Below, piece after piece: positions 1-7,732 of a DNA stretch of 64,000 nucleotides; within the stretch, counting starts at the first letter, position 1; each line of letters starts with the position of its first letter. The position numbers and the translations under genes are program-made. Origin of the DNA: Flagellimonas hymeniacidonis (GTDB lineage Bacteria > Bacteroidota > Bacteroidia > Flavobacteriales > Flavobacteriaceae); NCBI RefSeq assembly GCF_008040165.1, contig NZ_VRUR01000001.1, positions 1,445,349 to 1,509,348 on the forward strand, in the 5' to 3' direction. The notes under the pieces were generated by a model. That model was given only the letters and a program-made list of their open reading frames with translations. It did not search any database and was not told the DNA's origin.

Positions 1-41
1 ATGCTACACTGAGCATTGAGGCCAAGAATATGCAGAAATAA
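1..41 (+). CDS. 3' end of an unidentified upstream gene (partial)
   Basis: An open frame enters from the left edge in the third phase and stops at TAA 39-41, reading ...ALSIEAKNMQK. It is followed within a few bases by a strong hairpin terminator, as expected for the end of a transcription unit. Only 12 residues are visible, so no family can be assigned. Confidence 0.5.
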   Translation, partial: ATLSIEAKNMQK

Positions 42-43
42 CA

Positions 44-66
44 AAAACGCCGTAAGGCGTTTTTTT
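44..66 (+). terminator. Rho-independent terminator
   Basis: Stem AAAACGCC (44-51), loop GTAA, stem GGCGTTTT (56-63), running into a T tract. It closes the partial gene at the left edge and lies only a few bases before the ATG of the next gene, so that gene needs its own promoter or read-through. Confidence 0.85.
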
Positions 67-70
67 GTTT

Positions 71-691
71 ATGAAAAGGATATTCTTTTTTCTCTGTCTT
101 TTTTCATTGATTCAGTTGCAAGGTCAGAAACTAATCAAGAAGGCCTTTGTTGGTCCAGAGACCAAATACATTCAAATTGACTCTAAGTATTGCTATCAGG
201 TCGATCTTGACACCAACAATATCAATGAGGTTAAGGTGGAGGCGAGTATCGAGGGGGAATATTCCAAGGATTTAGTGATTACTATAGAAGAACAAGGCGC
301 TACTGTTTTGCTCAGTGCAGGTTTTCAGCCGAACTTTATCAATCCAAATGATAAACTTAGTGCCCATAAAGTTATTTCCATAAAATTACGCATAACACTT
401 CCGGAGCATAAAGAGGTATCCGTTTATGGTACAAATAGTAATGTACAGGCAACAGGGGATTTTAAAAGTCTTATGGTAAAATTATCAGATGGGAGATGTG
501 TATTGGAAAATGTAATAGCAAATGTTGAGGTAGCCACCCAAAAAGGAGATATTTTACTCAAGGTTCCAAGCGGAAATATTGTTGCCAAAAGCACATATGG
601 AGAAGTTCAGAAAGAAACTATTCCACAAGGTGAAAAGCTATATAACTTGAACACGGTAGAAGGACGGATCTTCCTTAAGAAAACAAAATAA
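71..691 (+). CDS. Exported DUF4097-like putative adhesin-type protein
   Basis: 206 aa. The N-terminus (MKRIFFFLCLFSLIQLQGQ) is a Sec signal peptide, so the protein is periplasmic or surface-associated. The rest is beta-rich with alternating short strands (for example GDILLKVPSGNIVAKSTYGEV), resembling the right-handed repeat of DUF4097/GIN-type putative adhesins; no catalytic motif is visible. ATG 71 is preferred over the TTG at 65, which lies inside the T tract of the preceding terminator. It lies just upstream of lspA, but lspA has its own promoter box. Family assignment is by general appearance only; function unknown. Confidence 0.6.
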   Translation: MKRIFFFLCLFSLIQLQGQKLIKKAFVGPETKYIQIDSKYCYQVDLDTNNINEVKVEASIEGEYSKDLVITIEEQGATVLLSAGFQPNFINPNDKLSAHKVISIKLRITLPEHKEVSVYGTNSNVQATGDFKSLMVKLSDGRCVLENVIANVEVATQKGDILLKVPSGNIVAKSTYGEVQKETIPQGEKLYNLNTVEGRIFLKKTK

Positions 692-697
692 TATCCA

Positions 698-705
698 TAC
701 TTTTG
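698..705 (+). promoter_or_regulatory. Bacteroidota -7 promoter box for lspA
   Basis: TACTTTTG, followed by C, is an exact match to the Bacteroidota -7 consensus TAnnTTTG. It lies 20 bp before the lspA ATG and just after the preceding stop codon. No clear TTTG -33 element is seen. Confidence 0.6.
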
Positions 706-725
706 CGCAATCTGTTTTTAAGGTA

Positions 726-1358
726 ATGAATTTAAAGAAGTCCCTGTTAATCATCGTATTGGTCCTTTTGGTGGATCAGATAAGTAAAGTCTATGTAAAG
801 ACCAATTTTGTGTTGGGAGAATCCATCGATGTTTTTACTTGGTTTAAAATACTTTTTATAGAAAATGAAGGTGCTGCATGGGGAACAAAGTTAAGTGACC
901 TACTACCCATTTCTGAGTCTGCAGGGAAACTGGTTCTGACCATTTTTAGACTTTTTGCCATTTTTGGTATTGGGTATTGGCTTTGGGATAACATAAAGAA
1001 ACAATCCCCACGAACATTGGTTTTGGCAGTTTCACTCATTTTTGCAGGAGCTTTGGGGAACATTATTGATTCTGTTTTTTATGGGATGATTTTTGACGAG
1101 AGCAGCAATCAAGTTGCCACTTTATTTTCCAGTGAGCCTTATGGAAAGCTATTTTATGGAAAAGTAGTGGATATGCTTTATTTTCCGTTGGTTGATACTT
1201 CTTGGCCCGATTGGGTCCCTTCATTAGGCGGAAAAAGCTTTCGTTTTTTTGAGCCTGTTTTTAATATAGCGGACACTGCTATTAGCACTGGGGTTGGAAT
1301 ATTGATTGTATTCAATAAAAAAGCCTTTCCTAAACCAGAGAAACAAACCGAAGGTTAA
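726..1358 (+). CDS. lspA: Lipoprotein signal peptidase (signal peptidase II)
   Basis: 210 aa inner-membrane aspartyl protease that cleaves the signal peptide of prolipoproteins after diacylglyceryl modification. Hydrophobic segments lie at about 5-20, 70-87, 95-115 and 175-195. The conserved N-terminal VDQISK motif is at 16-21; the catalytic aspartates are D115 in GNIIDSVFYG and D183 in FNIADTAIS. It is longer than the roughly 165 aa of E. coli LspA because of a loop around 120-170, as is common in Bacteroidota. Many lipoproteins in this window (M23 peptidase, DUF5689, DUF4270, PQQ dehydrogenase) would be substrates. It converges with the next gene, the two stop codons sharing TTAA. Confidence 0.95.
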   Translation: MNLKKSLLIIVLVLLVDQISKVYVKTNFVLGESIDVFTWFKILFIENEGAAWGTKLSDLLPISESAGKLVLTIFRLFAIFGIGYWLWDNIKKQSPRTLVLAVSLIFAGALGNIIDSVFYGMIFDESSNQVATLFSSEPYGKLFYGKVVDMLYFPLVDTSWPDWVPSLGGKSFRFFEPVFNIADTAISTGVGILIVFNKKAFPKPEKQTEG

Positions 1359-1915
1359 AATTTATATACTCTTTTGGGTGTAATACAATAATTGAGTCTT
1401 ACATCATTTTTGGTCATATTCATAATTTGTTCCTCTGCCTCAAAAAAGGAAAGCCCTACTGTAATGGTTTCCGTTCCACATTTCCTCAGAAAAGTATCAT
1501 AGTACCCTTTGCCATAACCCACTCGATTTCCTTTTAGGTCAAAGGCAAGTAAGGGCACAAAAACTACATCTATTTGGTTTTCTGGAATTTTAATACCATC
1601 CACAGGTTCTGGAATGTTCCATTTATTTTTTTTGAAAGCGGTGTTATCGGTTAGCAAATAGTTCTCCATTGCATTTTCTCCACTAACCTTTGGAATGACC
1701 ACATGCTTGTCCTTTCCCTGGAGAAGGGTCATTATCGGAAGGGTATCAACCTCCCTGTTTTCTTCAATACTTAAAAAAATATGGAAATAAAAAAAATCCC
1801 AAATAGGGATTTGAAGTGCATGATTTGCTAAAAGTATACTATAATCAGAGATTTCTGAAAGGCTTAGCCCTTCTCTCAAATTCTTATATTTTTTTCTCAG
1901 TTCATGTTTCAACAT
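1355..1915 (-). CDS. 5-formyltetrahydrofolate cyclo-ligase
   Basis: 186 aa cytoplasmic enzyme of the MTHFS/YgfA family, converting 5-formyl-THF and ATP to 5,10-methenyl-THF in folate one-carbon metabolism. The N-terminus MLKHELRKKYKNLREGLS is the usual opening helix. The signature VGYGKGYYD lies near residues 131-139 and the family-typical PLLAFD just before it. The length is normal. It is convergent with lspA, and its upstream neighbour is non-coding. A second one-carbon enzyme (fhs) lies elsewhere in the window. Confidence 0.92.
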   Translation of the reverse strand: MLKHELRKKYKNLREGLSLSEISDYSILLANHALQIPIWDFFYFHIFLSIEENREVDTLPIMTLLQGKDKHVVIPKVSGENAMENYLLTDNTAFKKNKWNIPEPVDGIKIPENQIDVVFVPLLAFDLKGNRVGYGKGYYDTFLRKCGTETITVGLSFFEAEEQIMNMTKNDVRLNYCITPKRVYKF

Positions 1916-1961
1916 CTAGTGTTGAAATTTTTCGGGGTGGTGTTTTGGGGAACTTTTTTTA

Positions 1962-2048
1962 TTACTCTCTGGTTGAAACAGAGAAAAAGATTTTGAAAAA
2001 AAGCATCAAAATCAAATACATTCCCAAAACGATAACATAGTTCTCCAT
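1962..2048 (-). CDS. Possible 28-aa single-pass membrane microprotein
   Basis: ATG at 2046-2048 and TAA at 1962-1964 enclose a 28-residue frame with a very hydrophobic core (YVIVLGMYLILMLFFKIFF) and short polar ends. It would form one transmembrane helix. It lies 46 bp upstream of the cyclo-ligase gene on the same strand. There is no recognised family and no clear Shine-Dalgarno, which is normal here. AT-rich DNA readily encodes such stretches by chance, so support is weak. Confidence 0.25.
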   Translation of the reverse strand: MENYVIVLGMYLILMLFFKIFFSVSTRE

Positions 2049-2424
2049 AGAATCGTATTTATAAGGTTAAATGTAGGTAAAAGAATTGAAAAGTTCACCA
2101 TGAAATGCATTTTTAATCGATGAAACGCACCTTTTTTAGCAACAGTTTAACAAGTCGAGTGTTTTTTTAGGGTTTTGTTTAGAGCAGTTATTAAGGTAAC
2201 TAATTGAAAATAAGAACTATTGAGTTCACATGGCTTTCGGAGTTCTAATTGACCTAAAAAAATAAAAAAATAAAAATCTTGCATTTTGAGTATCCAAAAC
2301 AGTACTACATCTTTTTTGTAGGAAAAAGCAAACAGAGAAAAACAACTATGTATAAAACTCAAACAAAGGTTAAACCACAGTGGGAATAGATCAATTTTAA
2401 TAAAAAAATAGTATTATTAAAAGT

Positions 2425-2432
2425 TACTTTTG
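2425..2432 (+). promoter_or_regulatory. -7 promoter box for uvrC
   Basis: TACTTTTG matches the Bacteroidota -7 consensus exactly. It lies 26 bp before ATG 2459. A longer reading frame from TTG 2435 would begin at about the transcription start, so the ATG is the better start. Confidence 0.6.
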
Positions 2433-2458
2433 TTTTGGAGTCCATATCCCAAGATTAT

Positions 2459-4249
2459 ATGTCCGCCTCGTCATCTATCAATGTCCAAATAAGTGCTCTT
2501 CCAAACAATCCGGGGGTATATCAATTTTATGATTCTGAGGATAAGATTCTTTATGTGGGCAAAGCAAAGAACCTTAGAAAAAGGGTCGCTTCCTATTTTA
2601 ATAAAAAACAGGAGTATGGAAAGACACGTGTTCTGGTAAAAAAGATACATTCTGTTAAACATATTGTTGTCCGCACAGAATCTGATGCCCTTCTCTTGGA
2701 AAATAACCTGATCAAAAAGTTATTGCCAAGATATAATGTCTTGCTTAAAGATGATAAATCATATCCATGGATATGTATAAAAAAGGAACGTTTCCCAAGA
2801 GTTTTCTCAACCCGTAAACTAATTAAGGATGGATCGGAGTATTATGGTCCATATACAAGCATGAAGACTGTAAGGACTTTGTTGGATCTGGTTAAGAGCC
2901 TGTATCCATTGAGAACCTGCAACTATGATCTTTCTGAAGAAAAGATTTCTTCAGGAAAGTATAAGGTCTGTTTGGAATATCATTTGGGAAATTGTCTAGG
3001 GCCGTGTGAGGGATTACAGAAAGAGAATGAATACCAGAAGCAGATAGAAGATATTAGGGATATTATAAGAGGTAATTTTAAAAGTTCACTTCAATTCTTT
3101 AAATCTCAAATGAAGGAATTGGCCAAAAATATGGAGTTTGAAAAGGCCCAAAGAATTAAAGACAAACTTGAGATACTCGAAAATTACCAGGCCAAGTCTA
3201 CTGTTGTAAATCCAAAAATCAACAATGTTGATGTGTTTACCATTATTTCTGATGAAACCCACGGATATGTGAATTTTCTACAGCTATCGCACGGGGCCAT
3301 CATAAGATCTCATACCTTAGAAATAAAAAAGAAATTGGATGAGACCGATGAGGAATTACTGCAACTAGCCATTACCGAGATTAGGCAGCGATTTAATTCA
3401 GAATCTAAAGAGATTTATCTGCCATTTCCTGTTGCGGTAGAAGAGAGCCTTAAAATCACCCTGCCGAAACTTGGGGACAAACGTCGCATCTTAGAACTTT
3501 CTGAACGCAATGCCCGTTTCTTTCGACAAGACCGATTTAAACAGATTAAAATCACAGACCCAGATAGACACACCAAAAGAATCATGGCCCAAATGAAAGC
3601 AGATTTGAGGCTTTCGGAGGAGCCGGTACACATAGAGTGTTTTGATAATTCCAACATTCAAGGCAGTAATCCTGTTGCGGCCTGCGTTGTTTTTAGAAAT
3701 GGAAAACCATTCAAAAAAGATTACCGCCATTTTAATATTAAAACAGTAGAGGGCCCGGATGATTTTGCCAGTATGGAAGAAGTAGTTCTTAGAAGATATA
3801 AAAGACTGCTCACCGAAGGTGAATCACTGCCCCAACTCATTGTTATTGATGGTGGAAAAGGACAGTTGTCCTCAGCATTAAAAAGTCTGGATATTTTGGG
3901 ATTAAGAGGTAAAATTGCCATTGTAGGAATTGCAAAACGATTAGAGGAAATTTACTTTCCCGAAGACCCCATTCCGCTTTATTTGGATAAAAAGTCGGAA
4001 ACTTTGAAGATTATACAGCAGCTACGGAATGAAGCACATAGATTTGGAATAACACACCACAGAAATAAAAGAAGCAAGGGTGCTATTGATTCTGAACTGG
4101 AAAATATTGAAGGGATTGGTGAAAAAACAGCAGAACTGTTATTGAAGAACTTTAAGTCGGTAAAACGAATAAAAGAAGCAACCATTGAGAGCCTTGCGGA
4201 ATCTATAGGTATGTCCAAAGCAAAAAAAATTTATAAAACCTTCCATTAG
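2459..4249 (+). CDS. uvrC: UvrABC excinuclease subunit C
   Basis: 596 aa. In nucleotide excision repair UvrC is recruited by UvrB at a lesion and makes both incisions. Domains in order: GIY-YIG nuclease (about 14-95; NNPGVYQFYD and YVGKAKNLRKR) for the 3' cut; a UVR UvrB-binding helix pair (about 205-240; MEFEKAQRIKDKLEILENY); an RNase H-like nuclease (about 390-530; IECFDNSNIQGSNPVA and IVIDGGKGQ) for the 5' cut; and C-terminal helix-hairpin-helix DNA-binding motifs (ENIEGIGEKTAELLL). Length is typical. Start ATG 2459 is chosen over TTG 2435, which overlaps the promoter zone. The next gene follows after 4 bp, suggesting co-transcription. Confidence 0.96.
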   Translation: MSASSSINVQISALPNNPGVYQFYDSEDKILYVGKAKNLRKRVASYFNKKQEYGKTRVLVKKIHSVKHIVVRTESDALLLENNLIKKLLPRYNVLLKDDKSYPWICIKKERFPRVFSTRKLIKDGSEYYGPYTSMKTVRTLLDLVKSLYPLRTCNYDLSEEKISSGKYKVCLEYHLGNCLGPCEGLQKENEYQKQIEDIRDIIRGNFKSSLQFFKSQMKELAKNMEFEKAQRIKDKLEILENYQAKSTVVNPKINNVDVFTIISDETHGYVNFLQLSHGAIIRSHTLEIKKKLDETDEELLQLAITEIRQRFNSESKEIYLPFPVAVEESLKITLPKLGDKRRILELSERNARFFRQDRFKQIKITDPDRHTKRIMAQMKADLRLSEEPVHIECFDNSNIQGSNPVAACVVFRNGKPFKKDYRHFNIKTVEGPDDFASMEEVVLRRYKRLLTEGESLPQLIVIDGGKGQLSSALKSLDILGLRGKIAIVGIAKRLEEIYFPEDPIPLYLDKKSETLKIIQQLRNEAHRFGITHHRNKRSKGAIDSELENIEGIGEKTAELLLKNFKSVKRIKEATIESLAESIGMSKAKKIYKTFH

Positions 4250-4253
4250 CAAA

Positions 4254-6518
4254 ATGAAAAACACATTGACCATAATTATGTTTGTTTTTTTTGGTGCTTT
4301 TGTAATGTTCCAAAGTATTGGACAGGACAGGCCTCCAAAAGTGGGTCTTGTGCTTAGTGGTGGTGGGGCAAAAGGAATGGCCCATATAGGCGCACTTAAG
4401 GTAATCGATGAAGCTGGAATTAAAATCGACTATATTGGAGGCACTAGTATGGGCGCCATTGTGGGGGCTCTTTACGCCTCTGGGTATACGGCCATAGAAC
4501 TCGATTCCATTTTTAAAGCGACTAACTTTTCCGAATTAATTCAGGATAACGTACCCAGAGGAGCTAAGACCTTTTATGAGAAGGAAGATTCCGAACGCTA
4601 TGCGTTGGGCCTCCCCTTTACCAATTTCAACGTATCCTTCCCCCAAGCAATTTCAGGAGGGCAGAATATTTATACTGAATTGGTACGCCTTCTCTTCCAT
4701 GTAAAGGATATTCAGGACTTTAAAAGATTACCCATTCCGTTTTTGTGCATTGCAACTAATGTAGAGACTGGCGAGGAGGTATTATTGAATGGAGGATATC
4801 TCCCAGAAGCGATTATGGCCAGCGGCACCTTTCCCTCATTATTTGAACCCTCAGAAATCGACGGAGAGATTTTGATTGATGGAGGGGTGGTGAATAATTA
4901 TCCAATAGATGAAATACGGGCCCTGGGAGCAGATTTGATTATTGGAGTGGATGTACAACATGGTTTGGCAACCAGAGAATCACTTTCTTCCGCTACCGAG
5001 ATATTGCTTCAAATCAACAATTATAGAACGGTTGATGATATGAAGGAGAAAATTGAAAAAACAGAAATTTATATTCGGCCAGATATCGATGACTTTTCAG
5101 TAATTGATTTTGATCGCTCCCTTGAGATTGTGGAAATAGGTGAAGCAGCAGCTTATAAAAGACTCGCTGAATTACAAGAAATAGCACAAAGCCAAACAAA
5201 TGCCTCAGTTAAAAAAGATAGAGTAAAGACAAGCGACAGCTTAACCATAAATAGATTGATTATTAGGGGGAATGATCGCTATACAAGAGGATATATTAAA
5301 GGAAAGCTTAGGTTTGATCTAGCTGAGAAAACATCATTTGAAAGACTAAAACAAGGCATTAACAATTTATCAGCAACAGGAAACTTTAAGGCCATTAGAT
5401 ATGAATTGGCCTCCAATGGATTGGGAACAGATCTAATATTAAAGTTAACGGAAAATCCAACGAAGATGTTCTTAAAAATGTCTGCACATTATGATGATTT
5501 GTATAAAAGTGCGGCACTCATCAACCTGACCAAGAAGAATTTTTTGCTAAAAGATGATGTGGCATCTTTCGATTTTATACTGGGAGATCATATTCGTTAC
5601 AATATGCAGTATTACTTGGATAAAGGTTTTTATTGGAGCTTCGGAATCAATTCCAAATTTACAGATTTTGATGAGGAAATTGATTTTGGATTGATACAAT
5701 CAAATTTTAATGTACCAGATGACCCAAACATTCGAGAAATTAATTTGGATGTCACAGATTTGACCAATCAAGTTTATCTGCAAACGGTGTTCAAAGAAGA
5801 GTTTGCTTTTACAATAGGCGCCGAACATAAACTTTTACGGTACAGCACTAGAACATTAAATGAAGCTGTGGATGAAAGTGCGACAAGCTTTTTACCAAGA
5901 GATTCAGACCGTACATTTTTTGACAACTCCAACTACTTTAGCGCGTATGGTAAAATAACCTTGGACACCTACGATGACAAATATTTTCCCACAAAAGGAT
6001 TGTTTTTTGACAGTGATTTTCACCTGTATTTATTCTCTTCAGATTTTAATGAAAACTTTAAAGAGTTTGGGGTGGGAAAAGCAAGGTTGGGTACAGTAAT
6101 TCCTTTAGCTCACAATCTTAGTTTTAATATAGAGACACAAGGTGGGGTTAAATTGGGAACCTCTGGGGTAACTTCATTTGACTTTGTTCTAGGGGGCTAT
6201 GGAAATGACTTTGTAAATAATTTTGTTCCCTTTTTTGGATATGATTTTTTAAGCCTTCCAGGGAATAGTTTTGTAAAAGCATATGGAAGATTGGATTATA
6301 ATTTTGCACCCAAGAACCACATATTGCTCTCTGCAAATTTCGCCAATATTGAAGATGATCTTTTCCGAACAGGAGAGTGGTTTTCAGAACCCAATTTTTC
6401 AGGATACGGAATAGGCTACGGGTTTGAATCTTTTTTGGGACCCATTCAGATATATTATTCATGGACGCCAGAAATTTCCAATAGCAATATATTTTTTAGT
6501 GTAGGATATTGGTTTTGA
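4254..6518 (+). CDS. Patatin-like phospholipase fused to an outer-membrane beta-barrel
   Basis: 754 aa with a signal peptide (about 1-23). The patatin domain (about 29-230) has the oxyanion motif SGGGAKG (35-41), the nucleophile Ser65 in GTSMG, and the dyad Asp209 in DGG. A POTRA-like segment follows (about 320-400), then a C-terminal barrel of the BamA/surface-antigen type ending in aromatic Phe (SVGYWF). This is the architecture of PlpD-type autotransported lipases, so the catalytic domain probably ends up in the periplasm or at the cell surface, hydrolysing acyl esters of phospholipids. It starts 4 bp after uvrC; the functional link is probably only transcriptional. Confidence 0.9.
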   Translation: MKNTLTIIMFVFFGAFVMFQSIGQDRPPKVGLVLSGGGAKGMAHIGALKVIDEAGIKIDYIGGTSMGAIVGALYASGYTAIELDSIFKATNFSELIQDNVPRGAKTFYEKEDSERYALGLPFTNFNVSFPQAISGGQNIYTELVRLLFHVKDIQDFKRLPIPFLCIATNVETGEEVLLNGGYLPEAIMASGTFPSLFEPSEIDGEILIDGGVVNNYPIDEIRALGADLIIGVDVQHGLATRESLSSATEILLQINNYRTVDDMKEKIEKTEIYIRPDIDDFSVIDFDRSLEIVEIGEAAAYKRLAELQEIAQSQTNASVKKDRVKTSDSLTINRLIIRGNDRYTRGYIKGKLRFDLAEKTSFERLKQGINNLSATGNFKAIRYELASNGLGTDLILKLTENPTKMFLKMSAHYDDLYKSAALINLTKKNFLLKDDVASFDFILGDHIRYNMQYYLDKGFYWSFGINSKFTDFDEEIDFGLIQSNFNVPDDPNIREINLDVTDLTNQVYLQTVFKEEFAFTIGAEHKLLRYSTRTLNEAVDESATSFLPRDSDRTFFDNSNYFSAYGKITLDTYDDKYFPTKGLFFDSDFHLYLFSSDFNENFKEFGVGKARLGTVIPLAHNLSFNIETQGGVKLGTSGVTSFDFVLGGYGNDFVNNFVPFFGYDFLSLPGNSFVKAYGRLDYNFAPKNHILLSANFANIEDDLFRTGEWFSEPNFSGYGIGYGFESFLGPIQIYYSWTPEISNSNIFFSVGYWF

Positions 6519-6605
6519 ACAAACTTTGAAACGATGGGTAAATAGTCCCTGTTCAAAAAATATAAACCTATGGATAAAAAGAAGTTTCCTACTTTAAGAA
6601 TTGGA

Positions 6606-6635
6606 GGAAAACCATAGCAAAACTATGGCATTTTC
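6606..6635 (+). terminator. Weak hairpin terminator after the patatin gene
   Basis: GAAAA then CCATAG (6612-6617), loop CAAAA, CTATGG (6623-6628), then CA and TTTTC. The stem is short and interrupted and the T tract is brief, so it may be only a weak terminator or an mRNA 3'-end stabiliser. Confidence 0.4.
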
Positions 6636-6701
6636 TTAACGATTTGCTAATTATTTAGCAGCTTAACGATAATTTGGGCAAAGATCGTTAAAGTCCGTTA
6701 A
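6636..6701. repeat. Cluster of four TTAACG/CGTTAA hexamers
   Basis: TTAACGAT occurs at 6636-6643 and 6663-6670, ATCGTTAA at 6684-6691 and CGTTAA at 6696-6701. The second and third form a perfect 8-bp inverted repeat separated by 13 bp. The cluster lies directly upstream of the promoter-like box of the candidate RNA and looks like a set of protein-binding sites. Confidence 0.45.
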
Positions 6702-6729
6702 AAACTTATTTTCCTACAAAACCTTGGCG

Positions 6730-6737
6730 TATCTTTA
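6730..6737 (+). promoter_or_regulatory. -7-like promoter box for the candidate small RNA
   Basis: TATCTTTA differs from TAnnTTTG at the last base only. It lies about 5-10 bp before the first stem of the candidate RNA. No good -33 TTTG is visible. Confidence 0.4.
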
Positions 6738-6741
6738 CATC

Positions 6742-6845
6742 ACATAAGGGGTGGTTCCCTTATAACTTTAAGTATTGGTTTTTCATAATTTAAAGTTTGG
6801 TTGGTTATTTAGGAAAAGCCCAGTTACAAGACTGGGCTTTTTTTA
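6742..6845 (+). ncRNA. Candidate structured small RNA (about 100 nt)
   Basis: There is no reading frame here, yet three hairpins lie in series: ATAAGGG/CCCTTAT (6744-6750 with 6757-6763, 6-nt loop), AACTTTAA/TTAAAGTT (6764-6771 with 6790-6797) and the terminator stem (6815-6840). An alternative longer rod pairs ATAAC (6762-6766) with the GTTAT just before the terminator. A promoter-like box lies a few bases upstream. A terminator 296 bp past the last stop codon and before the next gene implies a separate transcript. It could be a Flavobacteria RNA such as 6S-Flavo or Flavo-1; I cannot match it by eye. Confidence 0.5.
6814..6845 (+). terminator. Strong Rho-independent terminator
   Basis: Stem AAAGCCCAGT (6815-6824), loop TACAAG, stem ACTGGGCTTT (6831-6840), continuing into TTTTT. 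It closes the candidate small RNA rather than any protein gene. Confidence 0.9.
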
Positions 6846-6938
6846 TATATAATATTTTGGAACAAGTTTTGTTTATGTAAATGTAAAGTCATCAACTTAA
6901 ACGGTGATTTCACTAATTTTATATCGATTCAAAGGATT

Positions 6939-7718
6939 ATGAAAAAGATTTTAATCATTTTTTCCATATTGCTTACAACCTCCAGTATGGCCCAAAAAAA
7001 GCATCCTGCCTTTAAAGCGGGAGAGTGGCTAAAGTTTCGTATTCACTATGGTTTTTTGAATGCCAGTTATGCTACATTGAAGTTGACCACTGACTCTATT
7101 GATAGTATACCGGTATACCATGTGGTGGGTAGAGGAAAAACTACAGGTTTTGCCAGTATATTTTTTAAAGTAGACGATACTTATGAAAGCTACTTCGGAA
7201 GAAATGATGGTAAACCATATCGATTTATTAGAAAAATAAATGAAGGTGGATATACAAAGGATATAGAAATAGATTTTTATCATCAAGAAGACAAGGCAAT
7301 TCTAAAGGACAACAAAAATGGTAAGGAATTTGATATTCCGGTCCAAGATGATATCCAAGATTTACTGTCAGCGTCCTACCATTTAAGGAACAGATACAAG
7401 CTTGAAGAATTTGAAGTAGGCCAATCCATTGATATGGATATGCTCTTTGATGATGATGGGGTCTATAAATTCAAATTAAAATTTTTGGGAAAAGAAGTCA
7501 TACGGACCAAGTTTGGGAAAGTAGAATGTCTTAAATTTAGACCCGTTGTTCAATCAGGTCGTGTTTTCAAGGAAAAAGAAAGTTTAACGCTTTGGGTTTC
7601 CAACGATTTGAACAAGATTCCGATAAGAATAAAGGCGGACTTAGCCGTAGGGTCGCTTAAAGCAGATTTGGATGCCTATAACGGGCTTAGAAACCAGTTT
7701 AAAATAATAATGAGATAG
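6939..7718 (+). CDS. Exported DUF3108 domain protein
   Basis: 259 aa with a signal peptide (MKKILIIFSILLTTSSMAQ), then the DUF3108 fold across most of the protein: FKAGEWLKFRIHYGFLNAS near the mature N-terminus and a C-terminal SLTLWVSNDLNKIPIRI, typical of this periplasmic beta-sheet family. No enzymatic residues are recognised; the biochemical role of the family is unknown. It heads a forward block with 8-15 bp gaps through the dioxygenase and M23 peptidase to pgi, so it may be their first co-transcribed gene. Confidence 0.82.
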   Translation: MKKILIIFSILLTTSSMAQKKHPAFKAGEWLKFRIHYGFLNASYATLKLTTDSIDSIPVYHVVGRGKTTGFASIFFKVDDTYESYFGRNDGKPYRFIRKINEGGYTKDIEIDFYHQEDKAILKDNKNGKEFDIPVQDDIQDLLSASYHLRNRYKLEEFEVGQSIDMDMLFDDDGVYKFKLKFLGKEVIRTKFGKVECLKFRPVVQSGRVFKEKESLTLWVSNDLNKIPIRIKADLAVGSLKADLDAYNGLRNQFKIIMR

Positions 7719-7732
7719 TAAGTAGTTGTTGA

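Larger units (their letters stand above)
1916..2434. other. 519-bp AT-rich non-coding gap
   Basis: It separates the cyclo-ligase gene from uvrC. It holds one short reverse reading frame for a hydrophobic peptide (1962-2048, listed separately) and the uvrC promoter box at its right end. A 71-residue reverse frame (2147-2362) lies here too, but its F/L/K-rich composition looks like random AT-rich DNA. No hairpin terminator, tRNA or mobile element is seen. Confidence 0.6.
6519..6938. other. 420-bp non-coding region with sites and an RNA
   Basis: No credible protein frame. From left to right it holds a small hairpin after the patatin gene (6606-6635), a cluster of TTAACG/CGTTAA hexamers (6636-6701), a promoter-like box (6730-6737), a structured stretch that ends in a strong terminator (6742-6845), and a leader for the next gene. 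Confidence 0.7.

Noticed and set aside
1816..2040. 74-residue forward frame overlapping the cyclo-ligase start
   Set aside because: Antisense to a clearly coding gene for nearly half its length; no family features.
2147..2362. 71-residue reverse reading frame in the gap before uvrC
   Set aside because: Composition is F/L/K/S-rich like AT-rich random DNA, no recognisable domain or signal peptide, and no promoter box.
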